Shown: piece by piece, positions 1 to 7,246 of the stretch
Position numbering within the stretch: the stretch's first letter is position 1
Layout of the letters: each line of letters begins with the position of its first letter
Origin: Chloroflexota bacterium
Lineage (GTDB): Bacteria > Chloroflexota > Anaerolineae > Promineifilales > Promineifilaceae
Assembly (NCBI GenBank): GCA_014584575.1
Contig: JACTMP010000080.1
Coordinates: 1 to 56,341 of the forward strand
Direction of reading: 5' to 3'
Length of the DNA: 56,341 nucleotides
The notes under the pieces: generated by a model
The model's database searches: none
Seen by the model: only the letters and a program-made list of their open reading frames with translations
What the model was told of the DNA's origin: nothing
Program-made: the position numbers and the translations under genes

Positions 1-58
1 CACGAAGTTCTTGGTTTTCTTGCCTGAGCCGTTCATTTTCGCGCAGCAACTCTTCCAT
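1..58 (-). CDS. N-terminus of a coiled-coil protein, partial
   Basis: An ATG at 58 (minus strand) opens a frame that runs off the left edge. The 19 visible residues start MEELLRENERL and continue as a charged, leucine-spaced heptad pattern typical of a coiled coil or leucine zipper. Such starts are common in IS66-type transposases and in many hypothetical proteins. Too little is visible to decide, and no function is assigned. Confidence 0.4.
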   Translation of the reverse strand, partial: MEELLRENERLRQENQELR

Positions 59-153
59 GATCCCTATTTATATCACAGGTTTTGTACCTGTATAGTTACC
101 TTGAAAGATTATGCCACAAGATTTTCCTGCGTCATAGTAACTCTATTGATGGT

Positions 154-606
154 TCACACAGCATGAACACGGCCGTACCGCGCTTCCACCGCCAGCAGTT
201 CGTTTTCACCGGGTGGGATGTTGTACATGCGGATGACGAATTCGTCGGCCGCATCGGCGGCCAGTTCGATGCGCCAGCCCCAATCCGGCCCAGGGGGGGC
301 GGGGTAGGAAGTGAGGGCAGAGATACGGCCGTCTCTATCCGCCTCCCCCCGAAAAACCATAAACTGCCCGCCCGTATGCCAGGAATCCAGCCACACCATG
401 TCAATGCCGCCCGGTGCGGCGGTGTTGCGCACAATCAGCAGTCCGTCCTGCGGCTGCCCCTCGTCCGCCCAGGTGTAGCGAAAGGTAACAAACCCATCAC
501 GGGCAGCTAAGGCAATGGACACGGCCGTAGCCGACTCACGCACCGGTTCCCCCGGCATCAGCCACACCCGATTTGTCCCCGCCCATTCACCCACCAAACT
601 GCTCAA
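154..606 (-). CDS. DUF1579-like / lipocalin-like protein with disturbed start
   Basis: The roughly 150-residue product begins LVGEWAGTNRVWL and continues with alternating strands (FVTFRYTW, MVWLDSW, FMVFRGEA, WRIELA). This is the layout of the small beta-barrel DUF1579/lipocalin-like proteins that start with a 'GxWxGTN' motif. Function is unknown. The start is odd. A good GGAGG at 633-637 sits 8 bases before an ATG at 624, but that frame reads ATG-AAC-GCA-TGA and stops at once. A second ATG at 616 is out of frame with the gene. The only in-frame start is a TTG at 606 without a ribosome site at proper distance. Either translation is poor or a small indel has broken the start. Confidence 0.6.
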   Translation of the reverse strand: MSSLVGEWAGTNRVWLMPGEPVRESATAVSIALAARDGFVTFRYTWADEGQPQDGLLIVRNTAAPGGIDMVWLDSWHTGGQFMVFRGEADRDGRISALTSYPAPPGPDWGWRIELAADAADEFVIRMYNIPPGENELLAVEARYGRVHAV

Positions 607-803
607 TTGTGTTCATGCGTTCATACTAAATTCCTCCAATAAACTTTAGACTGTGTGGCCAATCAGAGCTTGCGCACATCCACGTTGAATCTCAAGCATC
701 TGGATGTTCTCCTGAGCTAGCTACTCTTGGTTACTGAACAGCCACAAGTTTACCGCATTTTGTCAGTTTGGTGTCACGGCCGTCACCCCCTCACCTCGAC
801 CTC

Positions 804-894
804 CATAATAGCCGCAATCAACTGCCGCGCTTCGGCCTCACGGCCGTCCCGAATCAGCGTCAGCACCTCCGAATCTACCAGTTCATACCGGCGC
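804..894 (-). pseudogene. Duplicated 3'-end fragment of the siroheme synthase gene
   Basis: Bases 804-894 match 1728-1818 at a constant offset of 924 with only three mismatches that I can see (91 bp). The matching stretch encodes the last ~30 residues of the precorrin-2 dehydrogenase gene (ELVDSEVLxLIRDGREAEAR and onward). No intact gene joins the fragment, so it is a remnant. The toxin-antitoxin pair lies between the two copies. Bases 607-803 and 895-974 hold nothing else that I recognise. Confidence 0.85.
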
Positions 895-974
895 TGCCCA
901 CCAATCGTAAGCCATCGCTTCGGGCAAATATTCTCGTTCGACTGGCTTTAAGGAAAATTAGCTGGAGCCTTATT

Positions 975-1331
975 TCAGGGGAGTAGTGTCATGCGGATAC
1001 GATGATCTTCAATGACCGTAAAATGACCGGCCCAGTCCGTGCGATTGCCCAATGCAGAGACGGCCGTACGCGCTACATATTCTGCCGATGGTGCCGAAAT
1101 GCGAAAAAGAACAATTCCGCTGGCGGCCGATAATCCTGCTCGGAATGCCAGTTCGCCAAAATCCTTATCAAAGGTTATCAAGATACGATCTTCAGCCTGA
1201 GCGCGGGCTAACACATCTGGATCACTGCTGCCCGGCGCATCTGTACGAATCCAGGCTACATCATGCCCTGCCAGACGCAAGGCCTCTATCGCGTCGTCAG
1301 AGAAATTTTCGTTGGCTAACAAGCGTAGCAT
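975..1331 (-). CDS. DUF5615 PIN-like toxin
   Basis: The 118-residue protein starts MLRLLANENFSDDAIEALR and has the DUF5615 PIN-like pattern: an N-terminal acidic patch (ANENF), a central 'DPDVLARAQAEDRILITFDKDFGEL' type motif with the acidic residues expected of a PIN nuclease fold, and 'SGIVLFRI'. Proteins of this family are toxin candidates that probably cleave RNA. The start overlaps the stop of the upstream DUF433 gene by one base (TGATG), so the two are translationally coupled. The pair is a type II toxin-antitoxin module of the DUF5615/DUF433 kind. Toxicity is inferred from family and layout. Confidence 0.85.
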   Translation of the reverse strand: MLRLLANENFSDDAIEALRLAGHDVAWIRTDAPGSSDPDVLARAQAEDRILITFDKDFGELAFRAGLSAASGIVLFRISAPSAEYVARTAVSALGNRTDWAGHFTVIEDHRIRMTLLP

Positions 1332-1564
1332 CAGGCCAGACTCAATGGGTATACTTTTTCAAGGCGCAAAGATTCACTGGCGTAGGCCAGACAGGCGCGA
1401 ATATCTGCCAGGGTAATACCAGGATAGTTTCGCAAAATTTCGCTTTCCGGCCAACCTTGTGCCAGAAGTTCCAGAATAAAATCTACTGAGAGACGGGTAC
1501 CTTTGATAACCGGCTTGCCCACTAATACATCAGGATTTGCGGTAATATGCTCTTGCCAATTCAT
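1331..1564 (-). CDS. DUF433 antitoxin
   Basis: The 77-residue product (MNWQEHITANPDVLVGKP...) has the hallmark DUF433 phrase 'NPDVLVGKPVIKGTRLSV' followed by a helical 'ILELLAQGWPESEILRNYPGIT' segment, a winged or ribbon-type DNA-binding antitoxin fold. I start it at the ATG at 1564 because a GGAGG at 1570-1574 sits 5 bases upstream; the ATG 12 bases further out would overlap that site. It should neutralise the downstream PIN-like toxin and autoregulate the pair. Antitoxin-first order and the one-base overlap support this. Confidence 0.85.
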   Translation of the reverse strand: MNWQEHITANPDVLVGKPVIKGTRLSVDFILELLAQGWPESEILRNYPGITLADIRACLAYASESLRLEKVYPLSLA

Positions 1565-1583
1565 GATAGCCTCCAACTCTGAT

Positions 1584-1706
1584 TATATCCGCAATCCCCA
1601 CTTCGCCGAAGGGGTATTTGACGCCGACTTCGAGAAGCTGCAAATGTGGGAAGAAATCAACACCCCCCGACTGCTGTGGCCGGTTTTTCACATCTGCTCC
1701 ACCTGC
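1584..1706 (+). pseudogene. Possible remnant of an Fe-S (HdrC/GlpC-like) protein gene
   Basis: An open plus-strand stretch with no start reads 'NPHFAEGVFDADFEKLQ' and then 'EINTPRLLWPVFHICSTC'. The end resembles the N-terminal part of iron-sulfur proteins in which an 'ICxxC' cluster motif follows a short helical leader. The frame is cut off exactly where the neighbouring gene's stop codon lies (1707). Together with the duplicated fragment at 804 this suggests a junction made by rearrangement. The family guess is weak. Confidence 0.3.
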
Positions 1707-2351
1707 TTACCCCACAACCTCCACCCCCATAATAGCCGCAATTAACTGCCGCGCTTCGGCCTCACGGCCGTCCCGAATCAGCGCCAGCACCTCCGAATCT
1801 ACCAGTTCATACCAGCGCCGTTTGCGTTCGGAGAATTTAGGGTGAGTGGCGGCGATGGACGGCCGTAACGCCGCCATCCACTGCAAAAACGTGCCATACG
1901 CCGGGTCAAACCGCCCCTCAAACTCCTCGCGCAGGCGCACCGCCAGCGCCGGCGCGGCCCCACTCGTAGAAATGGAAATCACCAGCGGCCCCTGCCGCAC
2001 CACCGACCCCGCCACCACGTTGCAGTGGGCCACGTCATCCATCACATTCACCAGCGCCCGCTCCGTCTCCGCCTCTTCATAAATGGCCGCATTGCGCCCG
2101 GCATCGGCGCGCTCGGCAATCACCAGGAAGGCCCCTTTGAGGTCGCCTGTTTCATAATTGCGGTCTAACCAGACGAAACGGCCGTCGTCCGCCCATTGTT
2201 GCAACGTCGGCGTCAGGTCAGGCGCAATCACCGTCACCGCTGCGCCAACTTCCAGCAGCCCGGCGACCTTGTGCTCCGCCTCATGCCCGCCGCCAATCAC
2301 CACGCAGTGCCGATCTTGCAAACCGATGAGAAAGAGGGGGTAGGGGTTCAT
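1707..2351 (-). CDS. Precorrin-2 dehydrogenase / sirohydrochlorin ferrochelatase (CysG N-terminal type)
   Basis: This 214-residue protein oxidises precorrin-2 to sirohydrochlorin with NAD and probably inserts iron to give siroheme. It begins 'MNPYPLFLIGLQDRHCVVIGGG', the Rossmann start of Met8/CysG-N proteins with GGGHEAEHKVAGLLE. The middle has 'VNVMDDVAHCNVVAGSVVRQGPLVISISTSGAAPALAVRLREEFE', the conserved NxxDxxxCxF-like active-site region and the 'SISTxGxSPxLA' motif. It lacks the methyltransferase domain of full CysG; that activity is supplied by the separate SUMT gene two genes upstream. It is the last gene of the sulfur operon, 4 bases after the APS reductase stop. Confidence 0.9.
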   Translation of the reverse strand: MNPYPLFLIGLQDRHCVVIGGGHEAEHKVAGLLEVGAAVTVIAPDLTPTLQQWADDGRFVWLDRNYETGDLKGAFLVIAERADAGRNAAIYEEAETERALVNVMDDVAHCNVVAGSVVRQGPLVISISTSGAAPALAVRLREEFEGRFDPAYGTFLQWMAALRPSIAATHPKFSERKRRWYELVDSEVLALIRDGREAEARQLIAAIMGVEVVG

Positions 2352-2355
2352 GGGG

Positions 2356-3156
2356 TTATAAGGTGACAGGCACTTTCAAAGTGCCTGTCACCTGGCCTAG
2401 ACGCACAATCTTCCCGTCCGGCTGAATGTGAATGCCACACTCAATTTTGTCCGTACCCGCCCAACGTCCGGCGCGTTCGTCGGTTTCGCCCGCCTGCAAC
2501 GGCCGTGTGCAGGGCACACAGCCAATCGAGCCATAGCCCGCATCGCGCAGCTTGTTATACGGCAGGTCGTGGCGGTCAATGTAATCCCACACCTGCTCCG
2601 TCGTCCATGCCGCCAGGGGGGCCAGCTTAATCAGCCCATTGGCATAGTCCCAATCCACCAGCGGCGTTTGTGCCCGGCTAGGGGATTGGTCACGGCGAAT
2701 GGCCGTCACCCAGGCCCGTTTGTCCGCCAGGAATTGGCGCATTGGTTCCACCTTGCGCAGCAGGCAGCAGAGGTCAGGGTTACGCGCCCAAAGGTCACGG
2801 CCGTATTGGTATGCCTGCTCCCCCAATGACAGCCCTGAATGCACTTCCGTAAACTGAATGCCCAACCGCGCCGACAGTTCGTCGCGCAGCGCCAGCGTCT
2901 CCGGGAAGAGCAAATCCGTTTGCAAATAAAAAAAGGTCGTCTTGGGGCGGAATTGGGCGATCATGTGCATCTGCACAATGCCCGACCCGCCAAAGCCGGT
3001 GGCTACCACCAGCGAATCACCATACGTCGCCAATGCCCAGCGCAGCAGTTCCTCCGGCGGGCGGTTCTCAAAGCGGCGGTTGATGTTTTCCAGGTTCGCC
3101 GGTTTCCAGTTTCGCACCGGCGTGTCAATGGTCTTAATGGATATATGGTTAATCAT
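2356..3156 (-). CDS. cysH: APS (phosphoadenylyl-sulfate type) reductase
   Basis: It reduces adenylyl sulfate (or PAPS) to sulfite with thioredoxin-type electron donors. Visible motifs are 'VATGFGGSGIVQMHMI' (PP-loop type nucleotide site), 'FFYLQTDLLFPET', a Cys-Cys pair in 'DLCCLLRKVEPM', 'GCVPCTRP' (CxxC) and 'IECGIH' near the end. The CC plus CxxC set binds a [4Fe-4S] cluster and points to APS rather than PAPS as substrate. I prefer the ATG at 3156 (MINHISIK) because the upstream ATG at 3183 lies inside a 16-bp inverted repeat. The last residues (GTLKVPVTL) are encoded by another perfect palindrome, so the C-terminal tail appears to be an acquired repeat. Confidence 0.92.
   Translation of the reverse strand: MINHISIKTIDTPVRNWKPANLENINRRFENRPPEELLRWALATYGDSLVVATGFGGSGIVQMHMIAQFRPKTTFFYLQTDLLFPETLALRDELSARLGIQFTEVHSGLSLGEQAYQYGRDLWARNPDLCCLLRKVEPMRQFLADKRAWVTAIRRDQSPSRAQTPLVDWDYANGLIKLAPLAAWTTEQVWDYIDRHDLPYNKLRDAGYGSIGCVPCTRPLQAGETDERAGRWAGTDKIECGIHIQPDGKIVRLGQVTGTLKVPVTL
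2361..2393. repeat. Perfect 16-bp palindrome with 1-base loop
   Basis: Arms 2361-2376 and 2378-2393 are exact reverse complements around a single C. The element forms the end of the cysH reading frame. It has no T-run, so it is not a classic terminator. Confidence 0.9.
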
Positions 3157-3172
3157 GATGTCTCGCTGCGCC

Positions 3173-3233
3173 GTGCCAGACACACCGCTTCAGGTTTTGG
3201 GTTTTCCAGAGCCGTTTGCGGTGTGCCTGGCAC
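3173..3233. repeat. 16-bp inverted repeat between cobA and cysH
   Basis: Arms 3173-3188 and 3218-3233 (GTGCCAGACACACCGC and its complement, one G-T change) can form a strong hairpin with a 29-base loop in the short cobA-cysH spacer. It may slow or stabilise the transcript between the two genes. No T-run follows. Confidence 0.8.
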
Positions 3234-3245
3234 GACTGTTCCTAA

Positions 3246-4055
3246 TCAATCCCCCACAAACGTCGGCTGCTCCGCAAAGAGTTCAGTCGGTTGGGTCTGA
3301 TAAGTAATCGCCGGGTCAAACCAGCGCAATTGATGGTGCAGCGCCGCCACTTCGCCCACCACAATCACCGCCGGGGCGCGTACCCCTTGCGCCTGGGCCA
3401 TGGCCCCAATGTCCGCCAATGTACCGGTGATGGTGCGCTGGTCGGTCGTAGTACCCTGTTCGATGATGGCGACAGGGGTGTGGGGGTCACGGCCGTGCGC
3501 CATCAAATCTACCGCCATTTTCCCTAACTGCTTCACGCCCATCAAGATGACCAACGTACCCTGCGCCGGGATACGCGCCCAATCAATGGCATATTCATCC
3601 TGCCCGGCGGTATGGCCGGTAATTACCGTGAACGAAGTCGCCGTTTGCCGGTGCGTCACCGGAATCCCGGCATAAGCAGGTACAGCCAGGGCGCTGCTGA
3701 TGCCCGGCACCACTTCAAAGGGGATGCCATTTTCGGCCAAAGATTGGCACTCCTCGCCGCCGCGCCCAAAGACAAATGGGTCGCCCCCTTTCAGGCGCAC
3801 CACCGTCTGCCCCAACCGTGCCTCGCTGATGAGCATATACTCAATCTCCGCCTGGCTAAATGCTTTGTATCCGGCCCCTTTGCCCACATAAATTGTCTTG
3901 GCATGGGGCGGAATCTCGCGCAGCAGCGCCGGATTTGCCAGCCGGTCATACAACACCACGTCCGCCTGTTGCAAAACCCGCAGCCCACGCACCGTGATCA
4001 AATCCGGGTCCCCCGGCCCTGCACCCACGATGAATACTTTGCCAACACTGGTCAT
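3246..4055 (-). CDS. cobA: Uroporphyrinogen-III C-methyltransferase (SUMT)
   Basis: The enzyme methylates uroporphyrinogen III twice with S-adenosylmethionine to make precorrin-2, the first step to siroheme. The N-terminus 'GKVFIVGAGPGDPDLITVRGLR' and 'ADVVLYDRL' are the signature of the tetrapyrrole methylase family. 'VVRLKGGDPFVFGRGGEE' and 'FEVVPGISSALAVPAYAGIPVTHR' are the SAM and substrate motifs. At about 269 residues it is a stand-alone SUMT, not CysG. I start it at 4055 because GGAG lies 7 bases upstream; the ATG at 4067 overlaps that site. It supplies siroheme for the sulfite reductase encoded in the same operon. Confidence 0.94.
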   Translation of the reverse strand: MTSVGKVFIVGAGPGDPDLITVRGLRVLQQADVVLYDRLANPALLREIPPHAKTIYVGKGAGYKAFSQAEIEYMLISEARLGQTVVRLKGGDPFVFGRGGEECQSLAENGIPFEVVPGISSALAVPAYAGIPVTHRQTATSFTVITGHTAGQDEYAIDWARIPAQGTLVILMGVKQLGKMAVDLMAHGRDPHTPVAIIEQGTTTDQRTITGTLADIGAMAQAQGVRAPAVIVVGEVAALHHQLRWFDPAITYQTQPTELFAEQPTFVGD

Positions 4056-4070
4056 CAAATTCTCCATGTT

Positions 4071-4128
4071 AGAGGAGTTCGCATCTGAGGATGCGAACTG
4101 GTGGGCATCTTCAGATGCCCACTCCTCT
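4071..4128. repeat. Three-way-junction inverted repeat
   Basis: An outer 8-bp stem (AGAGGAGT at 4071-4078 with its complement at 4121-4128) encloses two hairpins: 4077-4098 (GTTCGCAT arm) and 4101-4122 (GTGGGCATCT arm). The two inner hairpins are near-perfect. The element sits in the spacer between the unknown gene and cobA. Confidence 0.8.
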
Positions 4129-4660
4129 ACCCAATTACCCCTGTTATCGTCAACGGCCGTCGCCCATCCACAGCCCCATTCTTCAATTCCACCTGGCCGT
4201 ACTGTTGTTGCAAAACAGCCAGCGTTTCCCCCTGGAAGTGGGCGAAGGTTTCCGCGTTATTCGGGGCGTGCAGCCGGTCGGGGAAGGTGATTTCGATTTC
4301 GTCCGGGCGCAGCGTCAGGCCGGTGTCCTGGCTGAATTGGTGGGCGGCAGTCATGGCCGTTGCCAGCGCGTCTTGCAAATTCTCGGCCAGCGTTCCGTCG
4401 GTTAACCGTTTGCGGCGAGTGAAGAACCCGGCACGGCCGTTGCCCAAATCCAGCGCATAATCCACCTCATGCCCGATCAAAATAATGCCCGGCCCCGCGG
4501 CCACATGTTTATAATCGGCCACGTCAATCAACAGCCCCGGTACCGCCTCCGTCTGAATCCAGCGATGAAACACCGGCGTCACATTGGTGATCTCATACCC
4601 TGCCCCATCGGCGATAAAAAACTTAATGGTGATTCGATTTACGCTCACAGAAAACTCCAT
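4127..4660 (-). CDS. Unknown protein in the sulfite reductase operon
   Basis: I do not recognise a family. The 177-residue protein starts MEFSVSVNRITIKFFIADG, with an early 'PVFHRWIQTE' and then 'LLIDVADYKHVAAGPGIILIGHEVDYALDLGNGRAGFF'. The rest is mainly helical with 'TLAENLQDALATAMTAAHQFSQD', and the end is 'DGRRPLTITGVIG'. No signal peptide, membrane segment or cysteines are seen, so it is likely soluble and not an Fe-S protein. It lies directly behind the sulfite reductase gene, separated by an octanucleotide repeat, and ahead of cobA. A helper role in sulfite reduction or siroheme loading is only suggested by position. Confidence 0.7.
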   Translation of the reverse strand: MEFSVSVNRITIKFFIADGAGYEITNVTPVFHRWIQTEAVPGLLIDVADYKHVAAGPGIILIGHEVDYALDLGNGRAGFFTRRKRLTDGTLAENLQDALATAMTAAHQFSQDTGLTLRPDEIEITFPDRLHAPNNAETFAHFQGETLAVLQQQYGQVELKNGAVDGRRPLTITGVIG

Positions 4661-4667
4661 TTTAAGG

Positions 4668-4740
4668 ACAAGAGATTAGGAGATTGGGAGATTAAGAGAC
4701 TGGCAATGCCTTAATCTCCCAATCTCTCAATCTCTAATCC
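4668..4740. repeat. Octanucleotide repeats in inverted arms
   Basis: The left arm has units GAGATTAG, GAGATTGG, GAGATTAA and GAGACTGG; the right arm has their complements TTAATCTC, CCAATCTC and TCAATCTC. The block lies in the spacer behind the sulfite reductase gene and can fold into a long hairpin. Confidence 0.85.
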
Positions 4741-4743
4741 CCA

Positions 4744-6996
4744 TTACAAACTCACGCCGCCTGCCAACGCCCCGGCCAACCGGGCATCACAGGCATGGCA
4801 CGCTTCGATGAATAGATTGGCCTCTTCCACCAGGGCGCGGGCGCTGTCTTCCGTCACGGTCACGGGCGGCTTCTCGTGCCGGTCGAGTAAATAGCGGGCA
4901 AACTTGCCCTTGGCGTACCGGTCATAAAACAACTGCGTGTCGTAATAGCGGCTCTTAAATTCGGCCACAATGCGCTGCGGGTCATCACCCACGTCCAAAA
5001 ACTGGTTGCGCACCAGCGCCCGCGCTGCCAGGATCATGGCCCGGTACGCTCTGGCATCCGCCTCCACAACATTCTTCTCATCCAGAGCAATCAACGCCTC
5101 AAACGCCTCGCCTTCCGCCTTAGCAATCTCAAAGGCAAAGAGGGAAATGACCTCACCGGCACATTCACCCACACCAATATCGCCGATGGAAAATTCGCGT
5201 GGGTCGCCCCAGTCGGAATAAAAGGTGGGGCTTTCCAGATAATCGGGCACATCGGTGAAGGGGTCAATGATCGCCTTGATCTCCTTTTTGCCCAGGCGTG
5301 TCACCCAATCCTGAAAGCTCTCTTGCGGTTCACGTTCGGCGGCATAACGACCGGTGATGGCCGCCAACACATCCGGCGCCGCTTTGGAGGGCACGGCGCC
5401 CATGGCCAGCCCATACGCCCCGGCGTTTTCGCGCCACTGCCCGCCCAGCACCACCTGGAAGTGGGGCACGGTGCGATTGTTGCGGCGGCGGCTGTTGCCA
5501 AAAAAGCCAATGTCGGCCACGTGGTGCTGCCCACAGGAGTTGAAGCAGCCGCTCACTTTGATGCGCAAATCCTTTACCGCCTGCGGCAACGTGGCGTTTT
5601 GCGCCGCCAGCCGGGTGCGCAGTTCACCCGCCAGCCCGCGCGAGGAGGCGATGCCCAGTTTGCAGGTGTCGGTGCCGGGGCAGGAGGTGATGTCCACAAT
5701 GGTGCCCGCGCCCGGCTGCCCCAGGCCGATGGCTTTCAGGTCGCTGTACAGCGCGGGCAGGTCGGCCTCGGACACCCAACGCAGCATAATGTTTTGCTCG
5801 ACGGTGAGGCGGATGGCATCGCCCACGTAGCGGCGGGCGATGTCGGCCAGTTGGAAGGCTTGTTCGCTGGTGAAATCGCCGAGGGGGGTGTTGATGGTCA
5901 CGGCCGTGTACCCCGCCTGCCGCTGCTGGTACACATTGGTCTGGAACCACTCGTCAAAGCCATCGGGATGGACGACGCCGTTGAGGGGCACGGCCGTTTT
6001 CAAAGGCGTCTCTTCGTAGGCAGCCACCGCTTCCAGGTACCCCGTCCACAATTCATCGGGCGGAATCGAGGCCAGTTCTTCATACACCAGGCGGCGGAAC
6101 TCTTCAATGCCCAGTTGGGCCACCAGGAACTTGACGCGGGCGCGGTTGCGGTTGCGCTTTTCGCCCAACCGGGCAAAGACGCGGAACACTGCCTGCGACA
6201 GCGGCAGCATCTCTTCTTCGCGCACAAACTCCGCCAGCACTTTGGCCTGGTGCGGCACCGTGCCCAATCCACCCCCCACATAAATGCGGAACCCTCGCAC
6301 CGCACGGCCGTCAATCTGGCGTGTCAGCCCCAGGAAGCCCATGTCGTGCATCATCGTCAGGCCACACGCTTCATGCTCGCAGCCGGAGAAGGCGATTTTG
6401 AATTTACGGCCGAAGTCCTGCACATCATCATGCCCCAGAAAATAATGAGCCAGCGTGTCGGCGTAGGGGGTCACGTCAAACGCCTGGGTGCGGCAAACGC
6501 CGGCCAGCGGGCAGGCGGTCACATTGCGCACGGAATTGCCACACGCTTCCAGGGTGGTGATGCCCACCGCCGCCAGCCGCCGCATCAGATCTGGCGCATC
6601 GTCCAGGTGGACGTAGTGAAGCTGGATGTCTTGCCGGGTGGTGACGTGCAGAATGCCGTCGGCATATTCGTCGGCCAGTTCGGCCAGCACTTCTAGCTGT
6701 TCCGGGTTCAGGCCGCCGTAGGGAATTTTCAAGCGCATCATGCCCGGCGCGTCCCAGAGGGTGTCTGGCCCTTTGGTGACGTCTGTCAGGGGGAATTGCA
6801 GGGTGCGCGTGGTCAGGCCGTCGTGGCGCTGGCCGTTGTCATACCGCTGGCCGTATGCGCCGCGCCGCAGGCGAGTTTCGGCGAATACTTTTTCGTCAAT
6901 TTTCCCCTGGCGGCGCAGTTCCATCTGGCTTTCAAAGAGGTCAATCTCGTCTGCTAAATCAAGAGGAATGGTGAGTTGTTCTTTCCAGGTTGTCAT
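4744..6996 (-). CDS. sir: Ferredoxin-type sulfite reductase, siroheme and [4Fe-4S]
   Basis: The 750-residue enzyme reduces sulfite to sulfide with six electrons. It has two ferredoxin-like half domains ('MMRLKIPYGGLNPEQLEVLA' near 90 and 'NTPLGDFTSEQAFQLADIA' near 370) and two sulfite/nitrite reductase 4Fe-4S domains. Cluster and siroheme ligands are in 'CPGTDTC' (C-x5-C) and 'SGCFNSC' (C-x3-C). Nitrite and sulfite reductases are hard to tell apart, but adjacent cysH and siroheme genes favour sulfite. Beyond the usual length there is a C-terminal helical domain of about 170 residues with 'HACDARLAGALAGG' at the end. RBS CGGAGT precedes ATG 6996. A structured leader lies upstream. Confidence 0.9.
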   Translation of the reverse strand: MTTWKEQLTIPLDLADEIDLFESQMELRRQGKIDEKVFAETRLRRGAYGQRYDNGQRHDGLTTRTLQFPLTDVTKGPDTLWDAPGMMRLKIPYGGLNPEQLEVLAELADEYADGILHVTTRQDIQLHYVHLDDAPDLMRRLAAVGITTLEACGNSVRNVTACPLAGVCRTQAFDVTPYADTLAHYFLGHDDVQDFGRKFKIAFSGCEHEACGLTMMHDMGFLGLTRQIDGRAVRGFRIYVGGGLGTVPHQAKVLAEFVREEEMLPLSQAVFRVFARLGEKRNRNRARVKFLVAQLGIEEFRRLVYEELASIPPDELWTGYLEAVAAYEETPLKTAVPLNGVVHPDGFDEWFQTNVYQQRQAGYTAVTINTPLGDFTSEQAFQLADIARRYVGDAIRLTVEQNIMLRWVSEADLPALYSDLKAIGLGQPGAGTIVDITSCPGTDTCKLGIASSRGLAGELRTRLAAQNATLPQAVKDLRIKVSGCFNSCGQHHVADIGFFGNSRRRNNRTVPHFQVVLGGQWRENAGAYGLAMGAVPSKAAPDVLAAITGRYAAEREPQESFQDWVTRLGKKEIKAIIDPFTDVPDYLESPTFYSDWGDPREFSIGDIGVGECAGEVISLFAFEIAKAEGEAFEALIALDEKNVVEADARAYRAMILAARALVRNQFLDVGDDPQRIVAEFKSRYYDTQLFYDRYAKGKFARYLLDRHEKPPVTVTEDSARALVEEANLFIEACHACDARLAGALAGGVSL

Positions 6997-7011
6997 CCGT
7001 TTACTCCGAGA

Positions 7012-7038
7012 GTTGACAGGTTTGGGAAACCTGTCAAC
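7012..7038. repeat. 12-bp palindrome just before the sulfite reductase gene
   Basis: Arms 7012-7023 and 7027-7038 (GTTGACAGGTTT and complement) are perfect with a GGG loop. It sits between the terminator at 7049 and the start codon, so it would lie in the 5' leader of the operon mRNA. Confidence 0.85.
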
Positions 7039-7044
7039 TGTGCA

Positions 7045-7080
7045 TAAAAAACGCCCAGAAGAGCAGTCTTCTGGGCGTTT
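7045..7080 (-). terminator. Intrinsic terminator upstream of the sulfite reductase gene
   Basis: Perfect 14-bp arms 7049-7062 and 7067-7080 around the loop GCAG are followed on the minus strand by six T residues. It lies 50 bases before the start codon, so it must either end a small RNA or act as an attenuator. On the plus strand only a short T-run follows. Confidence 0.85.
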
Positions 7081-7210
7081 TAATGGCGACTGCTCCGTTG
7101 TACGTGGGGAGCGGTCGCTCGTTGTCCTGTGGGCTGTTTGTGTTGTCTAGCCACCCTGACGTGCGGTACCATCTCCCGTGTGGGGACACATACAACACAA
7201 GCACATCATC
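7046..7210 (-). ncRNA. Candidate leader RNA / attenuator of the sulfur operon
   Basis: On the minus strand a promoter (7217-7246) and an intrinsic terminator (7045-7080) bracket about 165 bases. The RNA can form a stem TTGTGTTGT with ACAACACAA enclosing a complex region, then an 11-bp hairpin GCGACCGCTCC with GGAGCAGTCGC, then the terminator. The segment GAGCAGTC is also complementary to GACTGCTC in the terminator loop. Read-through would reach the sulfite reductase start. It matches no riboswitch class I can recall (no SAM-I, TPP, cobalamin or T-box cores). It could be a cis-acting sulfur-responsive leader or a free small RNA. Confidence 0.5.
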
Positions 7211-7216
7211 TGGGTG

Positions 7217-7246
7217 GTTATAGCGTTCACAAACATTTCTTATCAA
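7217..7246 (-). promoter_or_regulatory. Sigma-70-type promoter for the leader RNA
   Basis: On the minus strand TTGATA (7241-7246) and TATAAC (7217-7222) are separated by 18 bases, predicting a start near 7210. A second possible promoter further upstream is TTGTCA, 16 bases, TATAAA around 7281-7308. The spacer 7247-7442 otherwise holds an imperfect palindrome (7246-7278) and nothing else recognised. Confidence 0.5.

Noticed and set aside
5323..6696. 457-residue open frame on the plus strand opposite the sulfite reductase gene
   Set aside because: It mirrors a well-supported gene; composition is His/Gln/Gly-rich and resembles no protein. It is a shadow of GC-rich codon use.
7150..7190. T-box-like GGTACCGCA in the leader RNA
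   Set aside because: The surrounding antiterminator consensus is missing and the terminator is about 100 bases away; no specifier loop is visible.
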